A stretch of DNA of 64,000 bases from Alkalihalobacillus sp. CinArs1 (lineage in GTDB: Bacteria; Bacillota; Bacilli; Bacillales; Guptibacillaceae): positions 1,426,001-1,490,000 of the forward strand of contig NZ_CANDOB010000001.1 of NCBI RefSeq assembly GCF_947387515.1, written 5' to 3'. Both the position numbers and the translations under genes were made by a program. Positions 34,989-51,644 of the stretch are shown here, piece after piece; position 1 is the stretch's first letter; each line of letters opens with the position of its first letter. Below the pieces are notes generated by a model. The model saw only the letters and a program-made list of their open reading frames with translations, made no database searches and was not told where the DNA came from.

Positions 34989-35404
34989 ACCTTGTTTTCC
35001 TTTCTAAGATTCGTATCATTTTCGTCCAGCCACTCTAGGTTCTTGAACAGATCGTCTCTACTATAAGAAGCGAGTTCAAAGTTATTCGTCATAATAATCG
35101 CCTCCGTTGGACAAACCTCTGTGCAGAGATCACATAGAATGCAGATTTCAAAATTAATGTCGTACGTATCGATGATCTTCCCTTTTTTTGAAGGGTCAGG
35201 ATGCTTCTTTCCCGTTAAGGTGATGCAATCTGTCGGACAAATCGCTGCACATTGATTACAAACGATGCATTTCTCAGGGTAGAATTTCTGTATGCCTCTA
35301 AATCGATCGGGCATTTCGAGCGGTTTCTCTGGATAGCCATACGTAACTTTTTCCTTCGTTAGGTTCTTAAGGGTGTAAGCTAACCCTTTCGCTAGTCCTC
35401 GCAT
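34985..35404 (-). CDS. nuoI: NADH-quinone oxidoreductase subunit I
   Basis: 139 residues with two 4Fe-4S ferredoxin motifs: CIVCNQCAAICPTDC (N6a) and CILCDLCTEVCPTEA (N6b), preceded by the membrane-surface helix LKNLTKEK and the FRGIQKFYPEKC segment. Passes electrons toward the NuoB cluster. Confidence 0.95.
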   Translation of the reverse strand: MRGLAKGLAYTLKNLTKEKVTYGYPEKPLEMPDRFRGIQKFYPEKCIVCNQCAAICPTDCITLTGKKHPDPSKKGKIIDTYDINFEICILCDLCTEVCPTEAIIMTNNFELASYSRDDLFKNLEWLDENDTNLRKENKV

Positions 35405-35438
35405 GCTCTGCTTCCTCCCTTTTTAAACCGAATCTGAT

Positions 35439-36446
35439 TTAAAACGACCGGAATAGTTCGATTAAAATCGTCGTAATAAAGATATTTGCTAGTGCGAGTG
35501 GAAGGAGTACCTTCCATCCAAATGACATTAATTGATCTGCTCGAAGACGTGGGAATGTCGCCCTGATCCAAATCATGACGAATACGATAGAGATGAATTT
35601 AAGTGCGAACCAGATAAATCCAGGTACAAAATCTAAAAACGGAATCGCTTGCCATCCCCCTAAAAAGAGAATGGTAGTTAACGATGCCATGGCAAAAAGA
35701 TAGACGTACTCAGCGAGCATGAAGAATGCCCACCTGAACCCCGAATATTCAACGTGATAGCCTGCTACGAGCTCTGACTCGGCCTCTGGTAGATCGAATG
35801 GCGTTCGATTAAGTTCTGCTACAGATGCGATCAGAAAGATGAAAAATGCGAGCGGCTGCTTGAAGATGAATGCGACGTTTTCCTGCGCCATAATAATTTC
35901 GTTCAGATTAAGAGTGCCTGTTAATAGAATGATTCCGATGACACTCATGACGAGTGGGATTTCATAAGAGATCATTTGAGCAGCTGATCGCATACTCCCT
36001 AACAACGCATATTTATTGTTCGATGCCCACCCTCCAGCAAGAATGCCGATCGTTGTTATTCCTGATATCGCAATGTAAAAAAGCAATCCTACTCCGATAT
36101 CTGCAAACGAAATCCGTTCGGTGAACGGTAATACGGCAATTATGATGAAGGCAGGAGCAAACGCAATGACAGGTGCGATGATAAAAAGCGGACGATCGGC
36201 GTCTCTAGGAATGGTATCTTCTTTCAATAATAGTTTCAGAACATCTGCAACCGTCTGAAGAAGACCAAACCTGCCACCGACTCTGTTCGGACCGTGTCTG
36301 AGCTGCATGAAGCCGAGCACTTTCCGCTCCGCTAAGATGGCATACGTTACAAATCCAAGAACGACCATCAGCATTGCTGTACCAGCAAGGAAAAACCCTC
36401 CCGTTTGCCAGTATCCTGGTGTGGAAGTGAGCCATTCACTCATCAA
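35439..36446 (-). CDS. nuoH: NADH-quinone oxidoreductase subunit H
   Basis: 335 residues, eight helices, forms part of the quinone tunnel. ERKVLGFMQLRHGPNRVGG, SNNKYALLGSMRSAAQMISY and LNRTPFDLPEAESELVAGYH are classic. Overlaps nuoD by four bases. Confidence 0.96.
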   Translation of the reverse strand: MMSEWLTSTPGYWQTGGFFLAGTAMLMVVLGFVTYAILAERKVLGFMQLRHGPNRVGGRFGLLQTVADVLKLLLKEDTIPRDADRPLFIIAPVIAFAPAFIIIAVLPFTERISFADIGVGLLFYIAISGITTIGILAGGWASNNKYALLGSMRSAAQMISYEIPLVMSVIGIILLTGTLNLNEIIMAQENVAFIFKQPLAFFIFLIASVAELNRTPFDLPEAESELVAGYHVEYSGFRWAFFMLAEYVYLFAMASLTTILFLGGWQAIPFLDFVPGFIWFALKFISIVFVMIWIRATFPRLRADQLMSFGWKVLLPLALANIFITTILIELFRSF

Positions 36447-37543
36447 CCATCCACCTCCCCGAGAACGATATCGATCCCTCCTAAGATTGCGATCAAGTTG
36501 GATATATTTTCTCCTTCAAGTAATTCAGGGAGAATCTGAAGGTTATAAAAGGACGGCCTTCTAAACTTGAGGCGGTACGGCTCTTTTTTCCCTTTGGATG
36601 CTATGTAACAGCCGATCTCACCACGTGGAGATTCGATCCTTACATACGTTTCACCAGCAGGAGGTTTAATAATTCTCGGCACTTTCGCCATGATGGCTCC
36701 TTCCTCAGGAATTTGATCAGCAGCCTGTTCAACGATTTTCAACGCTTCTTCAATTTCCCCCATCCGGCAGTAGTAACGTGAAAGGGCATCTCCTTCATGA
36801 AAGACTGGCACATCAAAGTTGAATCTTTCATAGATGGAGTAAGGTTCATTTTTTCTCAGATCCCAGTCTACCCCTGTACAGCGCAAGTTCGCTCCGCTAA
36901 GAGAGTAAGAGAGTGCCGTTTCTCTCGAATAGGTTCCGACCCCTTTTAACCTAGCCATAAAGATTTCATTTCCTGTAACGAGATCGTGGTAGCCTGCTAG
37001 CTGCTCTCTCATATATGGCACAAATTCACGCACCTTAGTAAGCCATCCTTCTGGTGCATCCCACTTCACACCGCCCACCCTCATATAGTTGAATGTGAGA
37101 CGTCCTCCAGATATCTCATTTAGTAGATTAATAATGACTTCCCGCTCTCGAAACGCGTAAAGAAAGGGGCTCATGGCTCCAATATCTAAGAGATACGTAC
37201 CGAACCAGACAAGGTGGCTCGCTATTCTTCCAAGTTCCATGACGATCACTCTCAAATATTCTGCTCGTTCTGGTAGTTCCATCGCCATCATCGTTTCTAC
37301 AGCATGACAAAGGATATAATTATTTGTCATCGCAGCGAGATAATCCATTCGATCTGTATATGGAATAATCTGCGTATACTGTAGGTTTTCAGCAATCTTC
37401 TCAGTTCCTCTGTGGAGGTAACCGATAACAGGTGTTGCCTCTTTGATCACTTCACCATCAATCTTGAGGACGATGCGAAACACGCCATGTGTACTGGGGT
37501 GCTGCGGCCCTACATTCAAAAGCATTTCCTCAGTACGAATCAT
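36443..37543 (-). CDS. nuoD: NADH-quinone oxidoreductase subunit D
   Basis: 366 residues, the 49-kDa-type quinone-site subunit related to hydrogenase large subunits. GPQHPSTHGVFRI at the N-terminus has the conserved His of the quinone pocket; GYLHRGTEKIAE and LRCTGVDWDLRKNEPYSIYE follow. C-terminus ends with the IDIVLGEVDG sequence. Two bases after nuoC. Confidence 0.96.
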   Translation of the reverse strand: MIRTEEMLLNVGPQHPSTHGVFRIVLKIDGEVIKEATPVIGYLHRGTEKIAENLQYTQIIPYTDRMDYLAAMTNNYILCHAVETMMAMELPERAEYLRVIVMELGRIASHLVWFGTYLLDIGAMSPFLYAFREREVIINLLNEISGGRLTFNYMRVGGVKWDAPEGWLTKVREFVPYMREQLAGYHDLVTGNEIFMARLKGVGTYSRETALSYSLSGANLRCTGVDWDLRKNEPYSIYERFNFDVPVFHEGDALSRYYCRMGEIEEALKIVEQAADQIPEEGAIMAKVPRIIKPPAGETYVRIESPRGEIGCYIASKGKKEPYRLKFRRPSFYNLQILPELLEGENISNLIAILGGIDIVLGEVDG

Positions 37544-37545
37544 CG

Positions 37546-38784
37546 TTACACCTCCACATCGTATGGCTCGTAATCTTTTCTAAGAGGATGCCCTACCCAA
37601 TCATCAGGCATCATGATTCTAGACAGATTTGGATGACCTTCGAACACGATGCCAAGGAGGTCGTATGCCTCACGCTCTGGCCAGTTTGCTCCTGACCAAA
37701 GTGGTGTGATCGACTGTATCACAGGGTTTTCACGATCGATTTTCACTTTAAGTGCAACACTCTGTTTATTTATATAAGAATAGAAGTGATTGTAGATTTC
37801 CATATGTGTTTCAAAGTCTGTGCCGTGCGTTTCGGATAGGTAGTCAAAAGCGAGAAGTTCGTTAAATTTCAGGAACTCTGCTAATCGATAATACGACTCT
37901 TTCTTTGCTACGAGCGTCGGCACATCTTTCGCAAGGCGGTTAATATAAGCATCCTCCACCAAATCATCACCTAAGTTTTCTTTTATTATTTCGAGGTAGC
38001 GATCTAAGAGAGGTTGATTTGGAGAGGGCTTGACCTCTTCTGCCTCCTCTTCCTTTGCCTTTCCTTTCGCTTTTGCCGCTGCGGCGGCTTTTGCTTTTGC
38101 CTTGGCAGCTGCGACTGCTTTTGCTTTCTCATCGTCACCAGATCCAGACTTTTTCTTCAGAGCAGCTGCCTTCGCTTTCGCCGCTGCAACTGCCTTTTTC
38201 TTTGCAAGATCTGGGTCTTCTTCCGTCTCTGACGCTTCACCCTCCTGCTCTTTTTTCTTTCTTAAGGCAGCTGCCTTTGCTTTTGCTGCTGCGACTGCCT
38301 TTTTCTTTGCAAGATCTGGGTCTTCTTCCGTTTCTTTCGCTTCACCCTCCTGCTCTTTTTTCTTTCTTAAGGCAGCTGCCTTTGCTTTTGCCGCTGCGAC
38401 TGCCTTCTTCTTCGCAAGATCTGCGTCTTCTTCCGTTTCTGACGCTTCACCCTCCTGCTCTTTTTTCTTCCTTAAGGCAGCTGCCTTTGCTTTTGCTGCT
38501 GCGACTGCCTTTTTCTTTGCAAGATCTGGGTCTTCTTCCGGCTCTGACGCTTCACCCTCCTGCTCTTTTTTCTTCCTTAACGCTGCCGCCTTTGCTTTCG
38601 CTGCTGCAGCGGCTTTCTTTTTCGCTAGCTCAGAATCTTCTTCCTGTGATGCTTCTACTCTATCCTCTGAATCCTCTGCTTTCTTTTCCTCTCGAGCTTT
38701 CCGTAATTCAGCTGCTTTTCGTTTCGCTTCTTCTACAGCTTTTCGCTTCTGTTCAGCAAGGTCTTCACGTGAATCATCCGTCAT
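37546..38784 (-). CDS. nuoC: NADH-quinone oxidoreductase subunit C with an N-terminal repeat extension
   Basis: 412 residues; the catalytic-arm NuoC part occupies only the last 160-170 (from about 250): [19 protein letters not shown] and [20 protein letters not shown] are the 30-kDa-subunit signatures. In front of it lie about 230 residues of Lys/Ala/Glu repeats: five 35-residue units, each [20 protein letters not shown]-like with a [15 protein letters not shown] tail; the last is cut short. Their predicted form is a charged helix. Shorter Ala/Lys/Glu-rich extensions of NuoC exist in other Bacillus. The units are near-identical at DNA level, so the copy number probably varies. Confidence 0.93.
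   Translation of the reverse strand: MTDDSREDLAEQKRKAVEEAKRKAAELRKAREEKKAEDSEDRVEASQEEDSELAKKKAAAAAKAKAAALRKKKEQEGEASEPEEDPDLAKKKAVAAAKAKAAALRKKKEQEGEASETEEDADLAKKKAVAAAKAKAAALRKKKEQEGEAKETEEDPDLAKKKAVAAAKAKAAALRKKKEQEGEASETEEDPDLAKKKAVAAAKAKAAALKKKSGSGDDEKAKAVAAAKAKAKAAAAAKAKGKAKEEEAEEVKPSPNQPLLDRYLEIIKENLGDDLVEDAYINRLAKDVPTLVAKKESYYRLAEFLKFNELLAFDYLSETHGTDFETHMEIYNHFYSYINKQSVALKVKIDRENPVIQSITPLWSGANWPEREAYDLLGIVFEGHPNLSRIMMPDDWVGHPLRKDYEPYDVEV
37990..38650 (-). repeat. 105-bp tandem repeats inside nuoC
   Basis: Five in-frame units of 105 bases encode the 35-residue Lys/Ala-rich repeats. Units 2-4 differ at few positions (for example Ser/Pro/Lys and Pro/Ala changes), so recent duplication or gene conversion is likely. 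Confidence 0.75.
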
Positions 38785-39299
38785 TTATTCGTCACCCGCT
38801 TTCCGGTCTTTGCTTCGTAACGAATCTTTTCCTGTAATTTATTTATTCCATAGATGAGTGCTGCAGGGTTCGGTGGACATCCCGGTATGTACACATCGAC
38901 CGGTACGATTTGATCGACTCCTTTCACAACGGCATATGAGTTGATATACGGTCCTCCTGCAGTTGCACATGAACCCATCGCAATTACCCATTTAGGTTCT
39001 GGCATTTGATCATAGAGACGCTTCAATACAGGTGCCATTTTCTTTGTCACCGTACCTGATACGATCATCACATCTGATTGTCTTGGAGACGTTCGAAAAA
39101 ACGTCCCAAATCGATCTAAGTCATAATGCGAAGCTCCGGACCCCATCATCTCGATTGCGCAGCACGCAAGGCCGAACGTAAGCGGCCAAAGCGAATTACT
39201 ACGTGCCCAGGATTTTACTTGTTCTAGTGTTGCGAGAAAGACATTCTGCTTCATTTCCTCGAATTCTTCGGGCGTGATATCTTCTATTCTTATATCCAT
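38781..39299 (-). CDS. nuoB: NADH-quinone oxidoreductase subunit B
   Basis: 172 residues from the ATG at 39299, which overlaps the nuoA stop and has AGAAGG upstream. Cys residues for cluster N2: ACCAIEM (46-47), GSCATAGG and PGCPPNP. Ends KRVTNK. Confidence 0.95.
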   Translation of the reverse strand: MDIRIEDITPEEFEEMKQNVFLATLEQVKSWARSNSLWPLTFGLACCAIEMMGSGASHYDLDRFGTFFRTSPRQSDVMIVSGTVTKKMAPVLKRLYDQMPEPKWVIAMGSCATAGGPYINSYAVVKGVDQIVPVDVYIPGCPPNPAALIYGINKLQEKIRYEAKTGKRVTNK

Positions 39300-39667
39300 T
39301 TCAACACCTTCTTTTTCCAAGCATAAATTAACCCGATTAGAAGCATGACGATGAAAATCATCATCTCAATAAACGCAAAGAAACCGAGTTTCTGATAAGC
39401 GACTGCCCATGGGTATAAGAAAACGGTTTCTACATCGAATATGACAAATAGAAGCCCGAATAAATAATATCGGACATTATACTGTATCCAGCTTTGATGG
39501 AACGGCTCGATGCCGCTTTCGTAAGTTGTTTGTTTTTCTGCGGTAGGCTTATGGGGGCGGAGGATTTTCCCGGCTGTGAGTGCGACAATAGGTAGTAATA
39601 AGCCAAGAAGAAGGAACATCAGCACCAGGAGGTAACTATTTTGGTACACGTTAAGCGATTCACCCAA
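39290..39667 (-). CDS. nuoA: NADH-quinone oxidoreductase subunit A
   Basis: 125 residues with three membrane helices; [20 protein letters not shown] and [12 protein letters not shown] are NuoA signatures. First gene of the operon; its last codons overlap the nuoB start. Confidence 0.95.
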   Translation of the reverse strand: MGESLNVYQNSYLLVLMFLLLGLLLPIVALTAGKILRPHKPTAEKQTTYESGIEPFHQSWIQYNVRYYLFGLLFVIFDVETVFLYPWAVAYQKLGFFAFIEMMIFIVMLLIGLIYAWKKKVLKWI

Positions 39668-39776
39668 ACAGGATCTCTCCTCTCATCATGCGGTTTACTA
39701 CTCTCGTATACTAATTCAACATTTTTACCATTATTCTTGCTTTTCTGGAAAAGTTTTTTTAAAATTTCGAACAGAG

Positions 39777-40277
39777 GTGATCAGTATTTCGTATAAAGAA
39801 ATGAGAAAAGTAACAGAAAAACTTTGGGCAAGAAATAAATATAGTGTGATGGCGAAAGGATATGAGCACTACAAACGAATCGGTGCTGCTTTTAAAGAGG
39901 CGCATTCGATCGATGATTTGTTTAATGTATATACGTTGATTGGAGAAGCTGAACAGTTGCCTCATACTAAAAAAGGTATGCGGACGACCCTCGAGCATAT
40001 GTGGGGTTATTTTAAAAAACGTGCAGATGAGGAAGAAAAGCAAGCGTTCTTCAGGACAATGAATACCGTTTTAGAGAGTGAACAAAACCTTTCGAAAGAA
40101 AATATTGCTCAGCTAAAAACTCTAGTTGAAAATTTATTAGAAAAATACCCTTCAGACTATTTATCTCAAAGTCATTTTATAAAAGTAGATTCTGGGTGGA
40201 ACGTTGTGTTTCATGAAGATAATATTGAGGGTATAACAAAAGAAGATTATAAAAAAGCATCAGAGAATAAACTCTGA
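39777..40277 (+). CDS. DUF1722 (YbgA-like) protein
   Basis: 166 residues. RNKYSVMAKGYEHYKRIG (about 18-35) and the helical region down to about 125 match DUF1722, known alone or fused to DUF523; its role is unknown. Start uncertain: the frame is open from GTG 39777, but AGAGGTGATC right there is a near-perfect ribosome binding site, which would favour the in-frame ATT at 39786-39788; the first ATG (39801) is too far. It is convergent with the atp operon and divergent from nuoA. Confidence 0.82.
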   Translation: MISISYKEMRKVTEKLWARNKYSVMAKGYEHYKRIGAAFKEAHSIDDLFNVYTLIGEAEQLPHTKKGMRTTLEHMWGYFKKRADEEEKQAFFRTMNTVLESEQNLSKENIAQLKTLVENLLEKYPSDYLSQSHFIKVDSGWNVVFHEDNIEGITKEDYKKASENKL

Positions 40278-40283
40278 TGCTTT
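40254..40283. terminator. Bidirectional terminator between the DUF1722 gene and atpC
   Basis: AAAGCATCAGAG and CTCTGATGCTTT form a perfect 12-bp stem with loop AATAAA; T/A runs on both sides serve both converging transcripts. The left arm is inside the DUF1722 reading frame. Confidence 0.88.
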
Positions 40284-40296
40284 TAGCGTATCTGTA

Positions 40297-40850
<554 letters not shown>

Positions 40851-40852
40851 TA

Positions 40853-40971
40853 ATGTCTAGCTGCATGAGCCAAATCCTTCGGCTGTTTCGCCCCTTCGGT
40901 TGAGACACAAATCGTCTCATCCTCACGGGCTCCAACATCCTACGGATTTAAACGGCTCATTCCGCTTTTCT
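40853..40971. repeat. Dispersed structured repeat, copy between atpD and atpC
   Basis: Begins near TCTAGCTGCA and ends GCTTTTC. The central stem is GAGAC (40902-40906) and GTCTC (40914-40918) with ACACAAATC-type loop. Ends one base before the atpD stop codon. Other copies use GAACAC/GTGTTC in the same place. Confidence 0.75.
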
Positions 40972-42405
<1,434 letters not shown>

Positions 42406-42444
42406 TTAAGTGCTTTTGAAATAAAGCATTTATCTCAGATAAGT

Positions 42445-42560
42445 GTCTAGCTACAGTGGCCAGTCCCTCGATCGCTTCACCTTTTAACCTGAACACAAAA
42501 TCGTGTTCATTTTAAAAGCTTCCAGCGCTTTTCGGGCCTTAACGGCCACTTTCGCTTTTC
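42445..42560. repeat. Dispersed structured repeat, copy between atpG and atpD
   Basis: GTCTAGCTACAG start and CGCTTTTC end; the central stem GAACAC (42491-42496)/GTGTTC (42503-42508) is flanked by CTTTTAA/TTTAAAAG. Lies wholly between two genes of a single operon. Confidence 0.72.
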
Positions 42561-42564
42561 GTTA

Positions 42565-43428
<864 letters not shown>

Positions 43429-43478
43429 TCATTTTCACCACCTTTTAAGCTGGCCGCGGCGTTTCCGCCGCATCCCTC

Positions 43479-44993
<1,515 letters not shown>

Positions 44994-45006
44994 TCACCCC
45001 TATCTT

Positions 45007-46094
<1,088 letters not shown>

Positions 46095-46183
46095 TCATAC
46101 AAAACGAATGGCGAAGGTTTCATTTCGAAACTTTCTCCGCCATCATGAAACGTTACGATTTTTCTATAAAGTTTCGTAAGTAA

Positions 46184-46417
<234 letters not shown>

Positions 46418-46466
46418 TCATAAAAATAGATTTTTTATATAATGAAAAGTTCATTAATACTGTTCT

Positions 46467-47568
<1,102 letters not shown>

Positions 47569-47766
47569 TTAATCTTCCCCTGTAAACTTATGTAGAAGAC
47601 GAACTAGTCCATATATTCCTCCACCGAGCCCTAACAGGAGTCCGATGACAAGAAAAAGTGGAAAAGTGTCGAAAAGGCTGTCCATCCATTTTCCAAGGAA
47701 GATCCCTGTGAGTATCGATCCGACAAGGTAAGACAGGATGGTTGAGTAAAGTGCCATCGCCTTCAA
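47569..47766 (-). CDS. AtpZ/AtpI-type small membrane protein
   Basis: 65 residues, two helices: LVGSILTGIFLGKWMDSLFD and LFLVIGLLLGLGGGIYGLVR. The G-x-x-x-G-x-x-x-D pattern and position before atpI fit the AtpZ family. First gene of the operon, one base before atpI. Confidence 0.82.
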   Translation of the reverse strand: MKAMALYSTILSYLVGSILTGIFLGKWMDSLFDTFPLFLVIGLLLGLGGGIYGLVRLLHKFTGED

Positions 47767-47800
47767 ATGAAGCGCCCCTTTTCTGTTGAGGTTAGTTTAG

Positions 47801-47882
47801 GGAGAGATCGTCTCTCCTGTGCGGATGAAAACCTTATCACTATACCCTTTGTAAGGATACAATAGGCATCCAACCATGTCAA
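47801..47882 (-). promoter_or_regulatory. atp operon promoter and leader hairpin
   Basis: On the minus strand TTGACA (47877-47882) and TATCCT (47854-47859) are 17 bases apart, a good sigma-A promoter. The leader contains a perfect 7-bp hairpin GGAGAGA/TCTCTCC (47801-47817) before the first gene. Confidence 0.72.
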
Positions 47883-48294
47883 TGTGTTTCAAGCAAATGG
47901 TGTGATGAACTTCACAAATTGAAATGTGTCCCAAAATCCCCATATACACAAGGATTATAACGCTTTCAAGTCTTCTGCGAAACCTTATATAGAAAAGAGG
48001 TAAAATTTAGCGGATAAACTCGAACAATATTGTCACTTTTTTTTCACATTTTATGTGAGTGGGACAGTTTTTAATACAAAAACCGTTCTAATTAGAAGAG
48101 GGTTAGCTTGTAAGATTTTTTATGATTTTTTCAGTTTTTGAATAGTACAGACCCCAACAAGATAAAGCGAAGCTAAACTTTCCTTCAACGTTAAAGTAAC
48201 TACTTTTTTACTTCTGTCACTAATTTGCTTTTAAAAGGATCGGGTTTGAGTGAAGTTTAGTGCGGAGCGGAAGTCACTACATATCTGATAGCAA
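47883..48294. other. Non-coding gap between upp and the atp promoter
   Basis: About 410 AT-rich bases. I see no gene, repeat or known RNA in it. Confidence 0.5.
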
Positions 48295-48323
48295 AAGAAA
48301 AACCTCTCCATGTTGGAGAGGTT
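48295..48323 (-). terminator. upp terminator
   Basis: AACCTCTCCA and TGGAGAGGTT pair with a three-base loop; TTTTTCTTTTG follows on the minus strand. Confidence 0.85.
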
Positions 48324-48328
48324 CTCGA

Positions 48329-48958
48329 TTACTTCGTTCCATAAAGACGATCACCAGCGTCGCCTAGTCCAGGAACAATATATCCTTTTTCGTTCAGTTT
48401 TTCATCGAGACCAGCGATGAAAATGTCTACATCTGGATGAGCTTCTTGAAGAAGTTCAACACCTTCTGGAGCTGCGATCAAGCACATCATCTTGATGTTT
48501 TGTGCACCGCGCTTCTTGATCGAGTTAATCGCTTCAACAGCGGATCCGCCAGTAGCAAGCATCGGGTCGATCACGATGAATTCACGTTCCTCAATGTCTG
48601 CAGGGAGCTTTACATAGTATTCAACCGGCTGAAGTGTTTCAGGGTCACGGTAAAGTCCAACGTGTCCTACTTTTGCAGCAGGAATAAGCTTAAGGATTCC
48701 GTCTGTCATACCGAGTCCAGCTCTTAGAATCGGAACAAGTCCGAGTTTTTTACCTGAAAGGACTTTCGATTTCGCTTCAGTTACAGGAGTCTTCACAATG
48801 ACTTCCTCAGTTGGAAGTTCTCTCGTAATTTCATAAGCCATCAGAGCTGCAACTTCATCGACCAATTCACGAAATTCCTTAGTGCCTGTTTTCTCGTCTC
48901 GAATGTATGTAAGCTTATGCTGAATCAATGGATGATCGAACACGTATACTTTACCCAT
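48329..48958 (-). CDS. upp: Uracil phosphoribosyltransferase
   Basis: 209 residues; salvages uracil to UMP with [24 protein letters not shown]-type PRPP loop (about 125-145), [12 protein letters not shown] and the C-terminal [14 protein letters not shown] are diagnostic. Sits between glyA and the atp operon as in Bacillus. Confidence 0.97.
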   Translation of the reverse strand: MGKVYVFDHPLIQHKLTYIRDEKTGTKEFRELVDEVAALMAYEITRELPTEEVIVKTPVTEAKSKVLSGKKLGLVPILRAGLGMTDGILKLIPAAKVGHVGLYRDPETLQPVEYYVKLPADIEEREFIVIDPMLATGGSAVEAINSIKKRGAQNIKMMCLIAAPEGVELLQEAHPDVDIFIAGLDEKLNEKGYIVPGLGDAGDRLYGTK

Positions 48959-49110
48959 TTGTACAATCTCCCCTTCTCATTTTAGTATCGTTCCACAATC
49001 TTCTTCGCAATTTTACAGAAAAACGAGGACTTATTCAAGGTTTTCTAAGATGATAAAATATTCGCACTCATTGATCGAAAATAGGTCATATGCATTGCGA
49101 AGACAGTAAA

Positions 49111-49138
49111 AAAAGGCTATCGAATGTACTCGATAGCC
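49111..49138 (-). terminator. glyA terminator
   Basis: GGCTATCGA and TCGATAGCC pair around a 6-base loop and are followed by TTTTTTT on the minus strand. Confidence 0.87.
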
Positions 49139-49162
49139 CCTGGGTGTTTTCAATCTTTACTA

Positions 49163-50410
49163 TTAATAGGAAAGATCTTCATACATTGGAAATTTATTTG
49201 TTAGATCAATGACACGCTGCTCCGCTTTCTTAAGCACAGCTTCGTCTTCAATGTTGTGAAGAACGTCGCTCATGATACTTGCGATTTCTTCCATTTCTTG
49301 CTCACCGAAGCCACGTGACGTAACTGCAGCCGTTCCGATACGGAGTCCGCTCGTTACGAAAGGACTTTGTGGATCGAACGGAATTGTATTTTTATTCGTA
49401 GTAATACCGATATCATCAAGCGCTTTTTCAGCAACTTTTCCAGTAATGTCTAGGCTTTGAAGGTCTAATAGTACAAGATGGTTATCCGTTCCATTTGAGA
49501 CTAGGTTAACGCCTTCCTTTTCAAGAGAAGAAGCTAGTTTTCTAGCATTGTTGATGATGTTCTCAGAGTATTGCTTGAAGTCATCAGATAGTGCTTCTCC
49601 AAAAGCCACTGCCTTTGCAGCGATCACGTGCATGAGAGGACCGCCTTGAAGACCTGGGAACATAGACTTATCGATCTTCTTCGCGAACTCTTCTTTACAA
49701 AGAATCATTCCACCGCGTGGACCGCGAAGCGTCTTGTGAGTCGTTGTTGTTACGAAATCTGCATATGGAACTGGATTAGGATGGTGTCCAGTTGCGACAA
49801 GGCCAGCAATGTGTGCCATATCGACCATCAAATAAGCATCTACTTCATCAGCGATCTCTTTAAAACGCTTGAAGTCGATCTCACGAGGGTATGCACTCGC
49901 ACCTGCAACGATCAATTTCGGACGATGTTCTTTTGCTTTCTCAAGCACATCATCGTAATCGATGCGATGTGTCTCTTTATCTACACCGTATTCCACAAAA
50001 TTATATTGAACACCACTGAAGTTTACAGGGCTTCCATGTGTGAGATGACCTCCGTGTGAAAGGTTCATACCAAGAACCGTATCTCCATGATTTAGAACAG
50101 TGAAGTACACGCCCATGTTTGCTTGTGCGCCAGAGTGAGGCTGCACGTTAACATGGTCTGCTCCAAATAACTGCTTCGCGCGATCTCTTGCGATGTTTTC
50201 AGCTACGTCTACATATTCACAACCACCGTAGTAACGGCGACCTGGGTAGCCTTCTGCATATTTGTTCGTTAGGACAGATCCTTGCGCTTTCATTACAGCT
50301 TCAGAAACAAAGTTCTCTGATGCAATTAGTTCAATTTTGCTACGTTGTCTACCTAGCTCGTCCTGAATTGCCTGAAATAACTCTTGATCATGCTTTGCTA
50401 CTTGTTGCAT
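49163..50410 (-). CDS. glyA: Serine hydroxymethyltransferase
   Basis: 415 residues; PLP enzyme converting serine and tetrahydrofolate to glycine and 5,10-methylene-THF. [30 protein letters not shown] and the PLP lysine motif [15 protein letters not shown] are present. Confidence 0.97.
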   Translation of the reverse strand: MQQVAKHDQELFQAIQDELGRQRSKIELIASENFVSEAVMKAQGSVLTNKYAEGYPGRRYYGGCEYVDVAENIARDRAKQLFGADHVNVQPHSGAQANMGVYFTVLNHGDTVLGMNLSHGGHLTHGSPVNFSGVQYNFVEYGVDKETHRIDYDDVLEKAKEHRPKLIVAGASAYPREIDFKRFKEIADEVDAYLMVDMAHIAGLVATGHHPNPVPYADFVTTTTHKTLRGPRGGMILCKEEFAKKIDKSMFPGLQGGPLMHVIAAKAVAFGEALSDDFKQYSENIINNARKLASSLEKEGVNLVSNGTDNHLVLLDLQSLDITGKVAEKALDDIGITTNKNTIPFDPQSPFVTSGLRIGTAAVTSRGFGEQEMEEIASIMSDVLHNIEDEAVLKKAEQRVIDLTNKFPMYEDLSY

Positions 50411-50616
50411 TGATATCCCCTTTCTATCTCACACATATTTCTATCCTTATAATTTGAATAGTCGTGAATCAATCTCGCTTGCATTGTATCACAGATTTTG
50501 AAGACCGTACATTAAATCTCAAAATGTTTCGAATGTTCGCCTTTTCACTTACTGCTTTTGTACCTATAGCCGCTATAAGAAGGGTATAACCTTCTCCTGA
50601 CCACTATTAATTCTTC

Positions 50617-51189
50617 TTAGAAACAATGTTCATTCTTACTTGGATAAGATGCTCGTTCTCCTCCGATCAGCTTAGGACGAGATCTTGCCATCGTTAAGTG
50701 AGCATGTCCGATCGCCTTGTGTCTGCCTCTGACTGGGACGGCCACGTGCCTAATATGCATGCCGATAAACGTATCACCGATGTCGATCCCTGCATCTGCT
50801 GAGATAAATTCAACGAGGACAGGGTCAGTCATTCTTTGAAAAGCATACGTCGCCATCGAGCCACCCGCTTTTACAGTCGGTACAGCGGCTACAATTTCGT
50901 ATCCTCTTGCTTCGGCTGTTTCACGTTCTACAACGAGGGCACGATTTAAATGTTCACAGCATTGAAAGGCGATGCTAACACCAGTCTCATTCTGAAATGA
51001 CCCAATGCTTTCATAAACAGCTTCAGCAGCAAAAGTAGTGCCTGCTGTTCCGATTCTTTCTCCCATCACTTCACTCGAACTCATCCCTACCACTAACAGA
51101 TGCTGTTTAGACAAGCGTGCATCAACTTGTAAATCATCTAGTGCTTCACGGGTATGCAGAGAAATCTGCTGAGCCATTTTCTCATCCAT
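50617..51189 (-). CDS. YwlG/UPF0340 (DUF436) protein
   Basis: 190 residues: VVGMSSSEVMGERIGTAG and AFQCCEHLNRALVVERE are the UPF0340 family marks (Cys-Cys-Glu-His). Function unknown. It follows rpiB, as ywlG follows ywlF. Confidence 0.88.
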   Translation of the reverse strand: MDEKMAQQISLHTREALDDLQVDARLSKQHLLVVGMSSSEVMGERIGTAGTTFAAEAVYESIGSFQNETGVSIAFQCCEHLNRALVVERETAEARGYEIVAAVPTVKAGGSMATYAFQRMTDPVLVEFISADAGIDIGDTFIGMHIRHVAVPVRGRHKAIGHAHLTMARSRPKLIGGERASYPSKNEHCF

Positions 51190-51203
51190 AGCTCATTCCT
51201 CCT

Positions 51204-51644
51204 TTAATTCGTTTCGTAAGCAGTGATCTTACCAACGCGCTTTGCGTGACGACCGCCTTCATAATCTGTTTCAAGCCACACTTTGGCGATTTCTTTCGCG
51301 AGTCCTGGTCCAATGATTCGTTCGCCCATCGCAAGTACATTCGAATCATTATGCTGGCGCGTTGCTTTTGCACTGAAAAGGTCATGAACGAGCGCACATC
51401 GAATGCCTTCAACTTTATTGGCTGCGATCGACATGCCGATGCCTGTACCACAAATGAGGATACCGCGGTCCGCTGTCCCATTCGCAACATTCTCTGCTAC
51501 TGGAATCGCATAGTCAGGATAATCCACCGATTCTTTACAATCACACCCAAGATCGATGACCTCCATTCCTAATTCTTTTATCACTCCAATAATGTCATCC
51601 TTAATCATAACTCCTGCGTGATCCGCTCCGATTGCTACTCTCAC
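51204..51644 (-). CDS. rpiB: Ribose-5-phosphate isomerase B
   Basis: 146 residues; interconverts ribose-5-P and ribulose-5-P. MRVAIGADHAGVMIKD, the catalytic Cys in ICGTGIGMSIAANK (about 65) and the His in RQHNDSNVLAMG are seen. Stop of the upstream gene overlaps its start by four bases. Confidence 0.95.
   Translation of the reverse strand: MRVAIGADHAGVMIKDDIIGVIKELGMEVIDLGCDCKESVDYPDYAIPVAENVANGTADRGILICGTGIGMSIAANKVEGIRCALVHDLFSAKATRQHNDSNVLAMGERIIGPGLAKEIAKVWLETDYEGGRHAKRVGKITAYETN

Noticed and set aside
38030-38857. Two long plus-strand frames (275 and 260 codons) opposite nuoC
   Set aside because: They are the mirror of the nuoC Lys/Ala repeats, give Ala/Phe- or Leu-rich low-complexity chains, and nuoC is clearly the real gene.
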